In this document: piece after piece, positions 8,111 to 16,974 of the stretch
Layout: every line of letters begins with the position of its first letter
How positions within the stretch are numbered: the stretch's first letter is position 1
NCBI GenBank assembly: GCA_014204435.1
Contig: JACHLF010000013.1
Span: 24,899 to 88,898, forward strand
Source: Mycobacteroides chelonae
GTDB taxonomy: Bacteria; Actinomycetota; Actinomycetes; Mycobacteriales; Mycobacteriaceae
DNA: 64,000 bases
Reading direction: 5' to 3'
Made by a program: the position numbers and the translations under genes
The notes under the pieces: generated by a model
What the model saw: the letters and a program-made list of their open reading frames with translations, nothing else
Database searches by the model: none
Told to the model about the DNA's origin: nothing

Positions 8111-9274
8111 ATGGATCTTTTCGAGTACCAGGCCAAGGAGCTGTTCGCTAAGCACAACGTGCCGACGACGCCGGGCCGGGTTACCACCACCGCCGAAGAC
8201 GCCAAGGCGATTGCCGAAGAAATCGGCAAGCCGGTGATGATCAAGGCGCAGGTCAAGGTTGGTGGACGTGGCAAGGCCGGTGGCGTGAAGTACGCCGCCA
8301 CCCCCGACGACGCTTTTACACACGCAGAGAACATCCTGGGCCTGGACATCAAGGGCCATGTCGTCAAGAAGATCCTCGTCGCCGAGGCCAGCGATATCGC
8401 CGAGGAGTACTACATCTCCTTCCTGCTGGATCGCGCCAACCGCACCTACCTGGCCATGTGCTCGGTCGAGGGCGGCGTGGAGATCGAGGTGACCGCCGAG
8501 GAGAACCCCGACGCGCTGGCCAAGGTTCCCGTCGACGCCGTCAAGGGTGTCGATCTGGCGCTGGCTCGTGAGATCGCCGAGAAGGGCAAGTTGCCCGCCG
8601 AGGTGCTGGATTCCGCCGCGGTGACCATCCAGAAGCTGTGGGAGGTCTTCGTCGGCGAGGACGCCACCCTGGTTGAGGTCAACCCGCTGGTGCGTACCCC
8701 CGACAACCAGATCCTGGCCCTGGACGGCAAGGTGACCCTGGACGGCAACGCCGACTTCCGTCAGCCCGGCCACGCCGAGTTCGAGGACAAGGACGCCACC
8801 GATCCGCTGGAGCTCAAGGCCAAGGAGCACGACCTCAACTACGTCAAGCTCGACGGTCAGGTCGGCATCATCGGAAACGGTGCCGGTCTGGTCATGTCGA
8901 CGCTGGACGTCGTCGCCTACGCCGGCGAGAACCACAACGGCGTGAAGCCCGCCAACTTCCTGGACATCGGTGGTGGCGCCTCCGCCGAGGTGATGGCTGC
9001 CGGACTGGATGTCATCCTGGGCGACTCTCAGGTCAAGAGCGTCTTCGTGAACGTCTTCGGCGGCATCACCGCGTGCGACGCGGTGGCTAACGGCATCGTC
9101 GGAGCTCTGAAGACCCTCGGTGACACGGCCAGCAAGCCGCTCGTTGTCCGTCTCGACGGTAACAAGGTCGAAGAGGGACGGGCGATCCTGGCCGATTTCA
9201 ACCATCCGCTGGTCATCCAGGCCGAGACCATGGACGCCGGCGCCGACAAGGCCGCCGAGCTGGCGAGCAAGTAG
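8111..9274 (+). CDS. sucC: Succinyl-CoA ligase (ADP-forming) beta subunit
   Basis: TCA-cycle enzyme interconverting succinyl-CoA and succinate with ATP formation. The ATP-grasp N-terminal domain begins MDLFEYQAKELFAKHNVP and contains VKVGGRGKAGGVK. Metal and nucleotide residues lie in VEVNPLV, and the C-terminal ligase-CoA domain contains DIGGGASAEVMAAGL and FVNVFGGITACD. The 387 residues match the family. It is followed after 24 bp by sucD, with AAAGGAG in the gap: a two-gene operon (Rv0951-Rv0952). Confidence 0.98.
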   Translation: MDLFEYQAKELFAKHNVPTTPGRVTTTAEDAKAIAEEIGKPVMIKAQVKVGGRGKAGGVKYAATPDDAFTHAENILGLDIKGHVVKKILVAEASDIAEEYYISFLLDRANRTYLAMCSVEGGVEIEVTAEENPDALAKVPVDAVKGVDLALAREIAEKGKLPAEVLDSAAVTIQKLWEVFVGEDATLVEVNPLVRTPDNQILALDGKVTLDGNADFRQPGHAEFEDKDATDPLELKAKEHDLNYVKLDGQVGIIGNGAGLVMSTLDVVAYAGENHNGVKPANFLDIGGGASAEVMAAGLDVILGDSQVKSVFVNVFGGITACDAVANGIVGALKTLGDTASKPLVVRLDGNKVEEGRAILADFNHPLVIQAETMDAGADKAAELASK

Positions 9275-9298
9275 AAACTTCAAAGGAGACCATGACTG

Positions 9299-10201
9299 AT
9301 GTCTATATTCCTGAACAAAGAATCCAAGGTTATCGTCCAGGGCATCACCGGCGGTGAGGGCACCAAGCACACCGCACTGATGCTCAAGGCCGGTACTCAG
9401 GTCGTCGGCGGCGTCAACGCCCGCAAGGCCGGAACCACGGTGTCCCACGTGGATAAGAGCGGCCAAAGTGTCGACTTACCCGTGTTCGGCAGTGTCGCCG
9501 AGGCCATCAAGGAGACCGGCGCCGACGTGTCGATCGCCTTCGTGCCGCCGGCCTTCTCCAAGGACGCGATCATCGAGGCCATCGACGCCGAGATCCCGCT
9601 GCTGGTGGTCATCACTGAGGGAATCCCGGTGCAGGACAGCGCATATGCGTGGGCCTACAACGTCGAGAAGGGCAACAAGACCCGCATCATCGGGCCGAAC
9701 TGCCCGGGCATCATCACCCCCGGCGAGGCCCTGGTGGGTATCACCCCCAACAACATCACCGGCACCGGTCCGGTCGGTCTGGTGTCCAAGTCCGGCACCT
9801 TGACCTACCAGATGATGTACGAGCTGCGCGATTTCGGCTTCTCGACCGCCATCGGTATCGGCGGCGACCCGGTCATCGGTACCACCCACATCGACGCCAT
9901 CGAGGCGTTCGAGAAGGACCCGGAGACCAAGATCATCGTCATGATCGGTGAGATCGGTGGCGACGCCGAAGAGCGCGCGGCCGACTACATCAAGGCCAAC
10001 GTGTCCAAGCCCGTCGTCGGCTACGTCGCGGGCTTCACCGCTCCCGAGGGTAAGACGATGGGCCACGCCGGTGCCATCGTGTCCGGCAGCTCGGGTACCG
10101 CTCAGGCCAAGAAGGAGGCCCTCGAGGCCGCCGGCGTGAAGGTCGGCAAGACGCCGTCCGAGACCGCCAAGCTGGCCCGTGAGATCTTGCAGAGCCTGTA
10201 A
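9299..10201 (+). CDS. sucD: Succinyl-CoA ligase (ADP-forming) alpha subunit
   Basis: Carries the CoA-binding Rossmann domain (VQGITGGEGTKHT near 13-25) and the phosphohistidine loop GHAGAIVSG, with the catalytic His at about residue 256. GPNCPGIITPGE and KSGTLTYQ are further signatures. 300 residues, full length. ATG 9299 is preceded by AAAGGAG with 10-nt spacing. A competing ATG at 9292 is out of frame. Strong terminator directly after the stop. Confidence 0.98.
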   Translation: MSIFLNKESKVIVQGITGGEGTKHTALMLKAGTQVVGGVNARKAGTTVSHVDKSGQSVDLPVFGSVAEAIKETGADVSIAFVPPAFSKDAIIEAIDAEIPLLVVITEGIPVQDSAYAWAYNVEKGNKTRIIGPNCPGIITPGEALVGITPNNITGTGPVGLVSKSGTLTYQMMYELRDFGFSTAIGIGGDPVIGTTHIDAIEAFEKDPETKIIVMIGEIGGDAEERAADYIKANVSKPVVGYVAGFTAPEGKTMGHAGAIVSGSSGTAQAKKEALEAAGVKVGKTPSETAKLAREILQSL

Positions 10202-10217
10202 CAGGCGTCCTGTGCAA

Positions 10218-10255
10218 GGGGCCCCGACCGGAAATTCCGGTTGGGGCCCTTGTTG
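10218..10255 (+). terminator. Intrinsic terminator of sucCD
   Basis: GGGCCCCGACCGG (10219-10231 region) pairs with CCGGTTGGGGCCC (10237-10249) over 13 bp with one wobble, a 5-nt loop and a T-rich tail TTGTTG. Confidence 0.9.
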
Positions 10256-10523
10256 TTTCGCCGAGTGCATACCTGGCGCGGCTGATTCGGGCCCTGGCCC
10301 TGCGTGTGGTATGGGCTCGCGTGCGGCCTGTCCTTGACGAAATTTGGCTCGCGGCAAGGCAATTCGCCTCTATGGAGACTTTGGATCTTCTGGCAGAAGA
10401 TATTCGGTTTCATTCAATGAGATTGTGTGACTTACGCATGAACAATCGGATGACGGCGCCTGTGAACCGCTGATCAGCGGCTATCGTCTCGATTCGTGGA
10501 CCTCTCGTGGTCCGTCGTCGCAG
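10256..10523. other. Intergenic region after sucCD
   Basis: No convincing gene. One compact inverted repeat, ATCTTCT-GGC-AGAAGAT (10385-10401), and a -10-like TATCGT near 10482 are the only features noted. Confidence 0.4.
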
Positions 10524-10715
10524 ATGTGGCCCCCGCATCCGTACGCGCCCGATCTCGGGCCGGGTATTCCCTACAACATTGCCGATGAAATACGTTGGGA
10601 AGAAAGGTTTCCCGACCGTCCGCTGACACGGCTGCGCCGGTGGGCGGCTTGGATCACGCCAACCATCAGGGTGGGGCAGAAGTTCGCGGCGCTGCCGCCG
10701 TTCTCTCTCCGTTAG
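10524..10715 (+). CDS. Possible small protein (63 aa), unknown
   Basis: The frame starting MWPPHPYAPDLGPGIPYN contains a mixed, protein-like composition (GIPYNIADEIRWEERFPDRP, then RRWAAWITP) and ends by overlapping the convergent LLM oxidoreductase stop by 3 bp. No clear Shine-Dalgarno precedes the ATG. No family recognised. It could be a real small gene or a degraded remnant. Confidence 0.35.
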   Translation: MWPPHPYAPDLGPGIPYNIADEIRWEERFPDRPLTRLRRWAAWITPTIRVGQKFAALPPFSLR

Positions 10716-11560
10716 GCGAACGCGGCCAGTTTTCCGGACAGTCGCTCGATGTAGGCCCGCACTTCTTCCTCGGAGCGGTCGGGCATTCCGAAGATCGCCT
10801 CGGTGACGCCCAACTCGCGCCACGCGGCCAGTTGCTCCGGGTCGGGCTTGCCCGCGAGCACGTAGATCAGCGGGTCGCCGTCACGGCCTGCCGCCGCCCA
10901 CTCTTCCTTAAGTGCCGCGATCTTTCCAGTGATGTCCTCGTCGCGCGGCGTGGACATCCAGCCGTCGGCGTTTTTGGCGATCCACGTGAAATTCTTCTCG
11001 GTGCCGCCCGCGCCCACGATCACCGGCACGTGCTTCTGCACGGTCTTGGGCCAGGCCCAGCTGGGGCCGAAGTTGACGAATTCGCCTGAATAGCTGGCTT
11101 CTTCGTCCTCCCAGAGCTTGCGCATCGCCTCGATGTACTCGCGCAACATGGTCCGCCGACGCCCTGCGGGCACGTTGTGGTCGGCCAGCTCGTCAGTGTT
11201 CCAGCCATATCCGACACCCACGGTGACCCGTCCGCCGCTCATGTGGTCAAGGGTGGCAATCGATTTGGCGAGAGTGATGGGATCGTGCTCGACAGGGATG
11301 GCGACGGCGGTGGACAGTCGGATCTTGGACGTCACCGCGCATGCGGCGCCGAGAGACACCCAGGGGTCCAGGGTGCGCATATAGCGATCGTCGGGTAGTT
11401 CCGCGCCCCCGGTGCCGGGGTGGGCGGCCTCGCGCTTGACGGGGATATGTGTGTGTTCGGGAACGTAGAAGGTGCTGAACCCGCCGTCCTCGGCGGCCTT
11501 GGCGGCGATGGCCGGCGAGATGCCGCGGTCGCTGGTGAACAGAACGAGCCCGTAGTCCAT
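10712..11560 (-). CDS. F420-dependent LLM-class oxidoreductase
   Basis: Luciferase-like TIM-barrel oxidoreductase expected to use F420 (orthologue Rv0953c, 282 aa). ATG 11560 gives exactly 282 residues beginning MDYGLVLFTSDRG; the longer frame upstream would add 32 poorly conserved residues. Family motifs: YVPEHTHIP, a TLDHMSGGRVTVGVGYGWN segment, and NADGWMSTPR near the C-terminus. A KstR-type palindrome lies 8 bp upstream, linking it to sterol or cholesterol-responsive expression. Substrate unknown. Confidence 0.9.
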   Translation of the reverse strand: MDYGLVLFTSDRGISPAIAAKAAEDGGFSTFYVPEHTHIPVKREAAHPGTGGAELPDDRYMRTLDPWVSLGAACAVTSKIRLSTAVAIPVEHDPITLAKSIATLDHMSGGRVTVGVGYGWNTDELADHNVPAGRRRTMLREYIEAMRKLWEDEEASYSGEFVNFGPSWAWPKTVQKHVPVIVGAGGTEKNFTWIAKNADGWMSTPRDEDITGKIAALKEEWAAAGRDGDPLIYVLAGKPDPEQLAAWRELGVTEAIFGMPDRSEEEVRAYIERLSGKLAAFA

Positions 11561-11567
11561 CCACCAA

Positions 11568-11583
11568 TTAGAACGTGTTCCAG
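11568..11583. promoter_or_regulatory. KstR-type operator
   Basis: TTAGAACGTGTTCCAG contains TNNAACNNGTTNNA (T-AG-AAC-GT-GTT-CC-A), the published pattern of the mycobacterial cholesterol repressor KstR. It sits 8 bp before the LLM oxidoreductase start, a position suited to repression. Confidence 0.65.
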
Positions 11584-11679
11584 TTTTGTTGTCGAGAGTG
11601 GGGGTCACATCGGTTGAGGGACGGACCAGGGTGAGCCAGACGGATGACCACCCCACGGGTTCGCTGTTGGCATACCCCC

Positions 11680-12229
11680 ATGACGACCGAAAGGATCGCT
11701 GACCACGTCAAATTCGCCTGCTGGGTACCCAACGTCAGCGGTAGGCTGGTTACCGGCACCATCGAGCAGCGCACGGACTGGAGTTATGACGACAACGTCA
11801 CCCTGGCGCGTGCAGCCAAGAGCAACGGCTTCGAATACGCGCTCACCCAAGTGCGTTGCGAGGCCAGCTATGGCGCCGAGTATCAGCACGAATCCACTAG
11901 TTTCTCCCTGGCATTGCTGCTGGCAACCGAGCGGCTCAAGGTGATCAGGTTGGGCCACCGGAGACACGAAGGGAATGTGGGCGGATTCCTCGTTCGAGGA
12001 CCTCGTGCAGTACTACGACGGATTCCGTGCCCGGCTCATCGGTACCCTTGAGCAGATCGGCGAGCGGATCGTCGCCTATCGCCACCGGGGTGTGGACGTG
12101 ATCCTGGGTGGCTTCCTGCATTTCCAGGAGGAGATCGAATACTTCGGGGCAAAGAAGCTGCCGCTCGCCCGCGAGGTCGAGGCGGACGACTCTCAGGAAA
12201 CCCTCAGCGAATACGGGGTACCGGTTTGA
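11680..12229 (+). pseudogene. Remnant of an FMNH2-dependent dimethylsulfone monooxygenase (SfnG-like)
   Basis: The first 90 codons from ATG 11680 read like the start of SfnG (VKFACWVPNVSGRLV, EQRTDWSYDDN, YGAEYQHES, LLLATERLKVI). The sequence then jumps, in another frame from about 11975, to the family's C-terminus: SSFEDLVQYYDGFRARLIGT, LGGFLHFQEEIEYFG, LPLAREVE. The central two-thirds of a roughly 360-residue enzyme is missing, including the flavin-site region. A large internal deletion plus frameshift is the simplest reading. Confidence 0.8.
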
Positions 12230-12349
12230 GCTAACGGATGCTGCCTCGGCCGTGTCTAACCTTGTCTGCGTCCGTACCGGCGCCGGGTGCAGTAGCGTGG
12301 AGGCGATCTACCCCGAGACCACGACCGAAACCGTGATGTAGGAGATGTA

Positions 12350-13357
12350 ATGACGTATTCGACCGGTGGGCCCGGATACCAGCCCGCGCAGCCGTCCAAC
12401 CCGTACGGCACCCCGTCTTTTGTGGCCGAGCCCAACACGGGCGCGCTGGGGGTTTACCTGCCCGGTGGTGTCCTGGTGCTGAGCCTGATCGGCTTCATCG
12501 CCGGCTTCGGGCCGTTCTACACCGGCAAGGCCAGCTCCGGAACGTCGGGAAGCTTCGGTGGTTTCGACCTTTTGGCGCTGTCTCCGGTCTTCGGCTTCGC
12601 GCACTTCGCCCTGCTGATCGCCGGTCTGACCGCAGGCGTCTCGCTGCTGTCCGGCAAGGATGACAAGCAGGCTCCCGTCGCGATTCTGTCGATCGTAGGA
12701 TTCCTCTTCGTGCTGGGTGGGTTGTTCGGCAACCCGTTCGCGTCCGCCTTAGGTGAGGTCGGCAGGGGCTGGGGCCTGATCACGCTCGCCGTGGTGTCCG
12801 GTCTGCAGGCCGCCATCGCCGTCTACGCACTGCTCAGCGAGGTGGGCGTCGTCAAGGCCAAGACCGCCTCGCCGGCAACCAACCCGTTCGGCAGCCAGTA
12901 CCAGCCGCAGCAGAACCAGTACTACACCCCGGCGCAGCAGCAGCTGCCCAAGCAGGGGCAGACCTATGGCCAGGCGCAGGGCTACGGCCAGCAGCAGGGT
13001 TACGGTCAGCAGGGCGCACAGGGCTACGGCCAGGGTGCCGCCCAGGCCGCGGGTTACGGCCAGCCGCAGCAGTCCGCTCCCGCCGCCCCGCCGTCGTACG
13101 CAGGCTACGGCCAGCAGCAGCCGCAGTCGGCGCCCCCGACGCCACCGCAGGGTTTCAGCAGCTCCGGCTTCACGCCTCCGTCGTCGCAGCCGACTCAGCA
13201 GGCCGGTTCCTCGCAGCCGACCCCGCAGTACCCCACCTTCGGTGGAGCCAGCGGCCAGGCCACCGGTGGCGAGCAGCCGGGCGGCGCCGCCACCGGTGGT
13301 GGTTCCGCCTCCGCCAGCGGTGACGATCTGTTCGGCACCTCGCGTCCCTCTAGCTAG
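12350..13357 (+). CDS. DUF5336 membrane protein, 34-kDa antigen family
   Basis: Homologue of Rv0954 and the M. paratuberculosis 34-kDa antigen. The N-terminal half has four hydrophobic segments (about residues 28-50, 80-102, 107-128, 138-160). The C-terminal half (about 175-335) is a low-complexity tail rich in Gln, Pro, Gly, Tyr and Ala with GYGQ repeats, ending GDDLFGTSRPSS. AGGAGA precedes the ATG. Molecular role unknown; the orthologue is linked to envelope and division proteins. Followed by perM after 26 bp, as in M. tuberculosis. Confidence 0.9.
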   Translation: MTYSTGGPGYQPAQPSNPYGTPSFVAEPNTGALGVYLPGGVLVLSLIGFIAGFGPFYTGKASSGTSGSFGGFDLLALSPVFGFAHFALLIAGLTAGVSLLSGKDDKQAPVAILSIVGFLFVLGGLFGNPFASALGEVGRGWGLITLAVVSGLQAAIAVYALLSEVGVVKAKTASPATNPFGSQYQPQQNQYYTPAQQQLPKQGQTYGQAQGYGQQQGYGQQGAQGYGQGAAQAAGYGQPQQSAPAAPPSYAGYGQQQPQSAPPTPPQGFSSSGFTPPSSQPTQQAGSSQPTPQYPTFGGASGQATGGEQPGGAATGGGSASASGDDLFGTSRPSS

Positions 13358-13383
13358 ACGGTGTTCACTGCCGTGATCGGCGC

Positions 13384-14697
13384 GTGAATCAACCCTCGCG
13401 CGCCAATCCCGCACAGGCTCGCGCACTGTTGACGGTTGCCTTTGGCCCGTCAGCAGTTGCGTTGGTCATCATTGCGGCAATCGTCTTGGTGCAGTTGGTG
13501 ATCGCCAACAGCGATATGACCGGGACGTTCGGTGCGGTGGCCAGCATGTGGCTGGGCACGCATCTGGTACCCATCTCCATCGGTGGGCGCGTCATCGAGG
13601 TGCTGCCACTACTGCCGACGGCGGCCATGGTGTGGGGCGTGGCGCGAACCGTCGCCTCGACGATCGCACCGACCGCATCCTGGTACGTGATCCGGTGGGT
13701 TATCGTCTCGGCCCTCGCCGGACCCCTGCTGATGACCGCGATATCGCTGGCGATCATCCACGATGCCTCGACGGTGCTCACGCAGCTGCAATCACCGAAC
13801 GCATTGCGCGCCTTCGGTTCGGTGCTCGCCGTGCACTCGGTCGGGGCGATTGTCGGCGTCGCGATGCGCGTCGGCCCACGGATTGCGGCCGTCTTGGAAC
13901 TGCCGTCCTGGCCGGTAGACGCCGCCCGCGGCGCGGTGGCGGGCGTACTCGCGTTATTCGGGCTGTCCGCGGCCGTCACCGCCGGGTCACTGGTGGTCCA
14001 TTGGGCGACGATGGATCAGCTGTATTCGGTGACCAACGATTTTGTCGGCCAACTGAGCTTGACGCTGCTGGCGATCCTTTACGCCCCCAACGTGATTCTT
14101 GGGTCGTGTGCGTTGGCGGTCGGATCCAGTGCGCATGTGGGGACCGCGACCTTCAGTGCGTTCGCGGTGTTCGGTGGACAGCTGCCCGCGGTCCCGATCC
14201 TGGCGGCGGTGCCCACCCCGCCGCTCGGTCCCGCATGGGTGGCATTGATGATCATCGGCGCGGCGTCCGGAGTGGCCGTCGGCCAACAGTGCGCGCGCCG
14301 TCCCACGCCGTGGCCCACCGCCATCCACAAGGTGGTGGCGGCGGCGTTGCTCGCGGCCACTTTCCTGGCGATCGTCGGAAAGCTCGCCGGCGGTCAGCTG
14401 GGGAACTTCGGACGCCTGGGGATCGACCAGGGCACCTTTGGCCCCGGCGTGTTCTTTTGGTTCCTGGTCATCGGGCTGCTGACCGTATTCATGCTGGGCG
14501 GAGCCACTCGGCTGCCCGCGAGGGCGCGACCCGAACCCGAACCCGAACCACAGCCGGAGCCAGAGCCAGAGCGGGAATCAGAACCCGAGGCAGCGGCCGA
14601 ACCTGAGTCGGACCCGGATTCCGGGATCGAATCGGAAACGGAGCCCGGGGTTGATCCCGAGGGCGACCCCAGCGACCCTCCGGAACCTGCCAAGTGA
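13384..14697 (+). CDS. perM: Divisome-associated integral membrane protein PerM (DUF6350)
   Basis: Orthologue of Rv0955/PerM, which in M. tuberculosis supports FtsB stability and division during stress. The 437-residue frame begins at GTG 13384. About ten hydrophobic segments fill residues 20-375. The tail from about 378 is strongly acidic, with Pro-Glu repeats (PEPEPEPQPEPEPE) and Asp/Glu-rich sequence. Its stop overlaps the next start as GTGA, coupling it to purN. Confidence 0.9.
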   Translation: MNQPSRANPAQARALLTVAFGPSAVALVIIAAIVLVQLVIANSDMTGTFGAVASMWLGTHLVPISIGGRVIEVLPLLPTAAMVWGVARTVASTIAPTASWYVIRWVIVSALAGPLLMTAISLAIIHDASTVLTQLQSPNALRAFGSVLAVHSVGAIVGVAMRVGPRIAAVLELPSWPVDAARGAVAGVLALFGLSAAVTAGSLVVHWATMDQLYSVTNDFVGQLSLTLLAILYAPNVILGSCALAVGSSAHVGTATFSAFAVFGGQLPAVPILAAVPTPPLGPAWVALMIIGAASGVAVGQQCARRPTPWPTAIHKVVAAALLAATFLAIVGKLAGGQLGNFGRLGIDQGTFGPGVFFWFLVIGLLTVFMLGGATRLPARARPEPEPEPQPEPEPERESEPEAAAEPESDPDSGIESETEPGVDPEGDPSDPPEPAK

Positions 14698-15392
14698 CCC
14701 GTCCGGCTACGCTCAGCGGCGTGTCGGTACCAGATCCTCTGCGCGCAAGCGGCTCATCGACGCCCGCCCAGTCGGTCGATATCGCCCCCTCGGCTCCCGC
14801 GCGGGTCGTCGTCCTTGCTTCCGGCGCCGGTACCCTGCTGCGCTCCCTGCTCGACGCGACCGCAGGCGAGTTCCCCGCCCGGATCGTCGCCGTGGGTACC
14901 GACCGGCAATGCGCCGCCCTGGACATCGCGGCTGAGGCACATCTCCCCAGCTACACGGTGCGCCTCGGCGATTACGACTCCCGCGAACAATGGGACGCCG
15001 CGATCGCCGAAGCCACCGCGATGCACCGGCCCGACCTCGTTGTCTCCGCCGGATTCATGAAGATCCTTGGACCGCAGTTTCTTTCGCAGTACCTGGGCCG
15101 GGTGATCAACACCCATCCGGCGCTATTACCGTCCTTTCCCGGCGCACACGCCGTGCCCGACGCCCTGGCCCATGGGGTCAAGGTGACCGGTTGCACCGTG
15201 CATCTGGTCGACGCCGGGATGGATACCGGGCCGATTCTTGCCCAGCGGCCCGTCGCCGTGAACGGGGACGACGACGAGGCGAGCCTGCATGAGCGCATCA
15301 AAGTCGTGGAACGGGCACTGTTGGTAGACGTGCTGGCCTCAGTGGCCACCAGAGGTTTGACATGGAACGGAAGAAGGGCCTCCATCAAGTGA
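14694..15392 (+). CDS. purN: Phosphoribosylglycinamide formyltransferase
   Basis: Third step of de novo purine synthesis, formyl transfer from 10-formyl-THF to GAR. Core motifs: VVVLASGAGTLLRSLLDA, SAGFMKILGPQFL, NTHPALLPSFPGAHAV with the catalytic Asn and His, and DAGMDTGPILAQ. GTG 14694 overlaps the perM stop; GTG 14721 is an alternative. The N-terminus carries about 20 extra residues compared with M. tuberculosis PurN, including LRASGSSTP, a segment repeated at the GalU N-terminus. Its stop overlaps purH as GTGA. Confidence 0.96.
   Translation: MTRPATLSGVSVPDPLRASGSSTPAQSVDIAPSAPARVVVLASGAGTLLRSLLDATAGEFPARIVAVGTDRQCAALDIAAEAHLPSYTVRLGDYDSREQWDAAIAEATAMHRPDLVVSAGFMKILGPQFLSQYLGRVINTHPALLPSFPGAHAVPDALAHGVKVTGCTVHLVDAGMDTGPILAQRPVAVNGDDDEASLHERIKVVERALLVDVLASVATRGLTWNGRRASIK
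14742..14759 (+). repeat. 18-bp dispersed coding repeat, copy 1 (purN)
   Basis: CGCGCAAGCGGCTCATCG is identical to 37496-37513 in galU and is read in the same frame (R-A-S-G-S-S). In both genes it lies within 25 codons of the start. Confidence 0.85.
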
Positions 15393-16942
15393 GTACGCAG
15401 CGACCCGTACGGCGGGCATTGATCAGCGTCTACGACAAGACCGGACTGGAAGAGCTCGCCGGCGGGCTGCACGCGGCCGGGGTGGAACTGGTATCCACCG
15501 GCTCCACCGCAAAAACCATTGCCGCCGCATCGATTCCGGTGACCCCGGTGGAGGAGGTTACCGGGTTCCCGGAGGTTCTGGACGGTCGGGTCAAGACCCT
15601 GCACCCACACGTGCACGCCGGTGTCTTGGCTGACACCCGGCGCGAGGAGCACCTGACGCAGCTCGAAGAGCTGGGCGTCAAGGGTTTCGAGCTGGTGGTG
15701 GTCAACCTGTACCCGTTCGCCGCCACGGTGGCCTCGGGTGCCTCCGAGGACGAGTGCGTCGAACAGATCGACATCGGCGGTCCCTCGATGGTGCGTGCCG
15801 CCGCCAAGAACCACCCGAGTGTCGCGGTTGTCGTGGACCCCGCCTCATACGGTGAGGTGCTGGCCGCCGTCAACGCCGGTGGATTCACCTTGGAGGCACG
15901 GAAGGTTCTGGCGACCAAGGCATTCCGTCATACTGCTGAGTACGACGTGGCTGTCGCGGGCTGGTTGTCCGGCGTCGCGGAACCCGAGGACGCGACGCTG
16001 CCCTCGTGGATCGGTGGGACGTGGAACCGCTCGGCGGTGCTGCGCTACGGCGAGAATCCGCATCAGCAGGCGGCCCTGTACGTCGGCGCCGCGGGGCATG
16101 GCCTGGCGCAGTCCGAGCAACTGCACGGAAAAGAGATGTCGTACAACAACTACACGGATGCCGATGCCGCGTGGCGTGCCGCGTGGGATCAGGACAAGGC
16201 ATGCGCCGCCATCATCAAGCACGCCAACCCGTGCGGAATCGCCGTGTCGGACATCTCCATTGCCGACGCCCATCTCAAGGCTCACGAGTGTGACCCGTTG
16301 AGCGCCTTTGGCGGTGTGATCGCCGTCAACCGTGAGGTGAGCGTGGAGATGGCCGAGCGCATCGCCGACATCTTCACCGAGGTGATCGTCGCCCCGGGTT
16401 ACGCCGACGGCGCGGTGGAGGTGTTGAGCCGCAAGAAGAACGTGCGCCTCCTGCGCGCCGCCCAGCCCCAGTCGGGCAGCACCGAGTGGCGCCAGATCAC
16501 CGGTGGCCTGCTGGTGCAGGAGCGTGACGTGCTCGATGCCGAGGGCGACGATCCGGCGAACTGGACGCTGGTGGCCGGTACCGCCGCCGATGCGGACACC
16601 TTGGCCGACTTGGCGTTCGCGTGGAAGGCCGGCCGAGCAGTTAAATCCAACGCCATCGTCATCGCCTCCGGCGGTGCCACCATCGGCGTCGGAATGGGTC
16701 AGGTGAACCGGGTGGATGCGGCACGGCTTGCGGTGTCTCGCGGTGGCGATCGGGTCGCCGGCGCGGTGGCGTCCTCCGATGCCTTCTTTCCGTTCCCCGA
16801 CGGCCTGGAGGTGCTGACGGACGCCGGAGTGCGCGCGATCGTGCACCCGGGCGGGTCGATGCGTGACGAGCTGGTGGCCGACGCTGCCAAGGCTGCGGGA
16901 ATCACGTTGTACACCAGTGGTGCACGCCACTTCGCGCATTAG
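15389..16942 (+). CDS. purH: AICAR formyltransferase / IMP cyclohydrolase
   Basis: Bifunctional enzyme for the last two steps to IMP. N-terminal MGS-like cyclohydrolase domain (RRALISVYDKTGLEELAGGL, STGSTAKTIA, GFPEVLDGRVKTLHP) and C-terminal transformylase domain with KHANPCGIA and GKEMSYNN. GTG 15389 is preferred to the upstream ATG 15362 because it overlaps the purN stop (GTGA) and matches the M. tuberculosis N-terminus; this gives 517 residues. Confidence 0.97.
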   Translation: MSTQRPVRRALISVYDKTGLEELAGGLHAAGVELVSTGSTAKTIAAASIPVTPVEEVTGFPEVLDGRVKTLHPHVHAGVLADTRREEHLTQLEELGVKGFELVVVNLYPFAATVASGASEDECVEQIDIGGPSMVRAAAKNHPSVAVVVDPASYGEVLAAVNAGGFTLEARKVLATKAFRHTAEYDVAVAGWLSGVAEPEDATLPSWIGGTWNRSAVLRYGENPHQQAALYVGAAGHGLAQSEQLHGKEMSYNNYTDADAAWRAAWDQDKACAAIIKHANPCGIAVSDISIADAHLKAHECDPLSAFGGVIAVNREVSVEMAERIADIFTEVIVAPGYADGAVEVLSRKKNVRLLRAAQPQSGSTEWRQITGGLLVQERDVLDAEGDDPANWTLVAGTAADADTLADLAFAWKAGRAVKSNAIVIASGGATIGVGMGQVNRVDAARLAVSRGGDRVAGAVASSDAFFPFPDGLEVLTDAGVRAIVHPGGSMRDELVADAAKAAGITLYTSGARHFAH

Positions 16943-16974
16943 TGGCACCTTAAGGACTATTCGAAGGGGAGCCG

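Noticed and set aside
8012..9466. 484-codon open frame antisense to sucC
   Set aside because: Mirror of a high-GC coding gene; composition (Gly, Val, Leu, His, Asp) is a codon shadow, with no family motif and no ribosome site.
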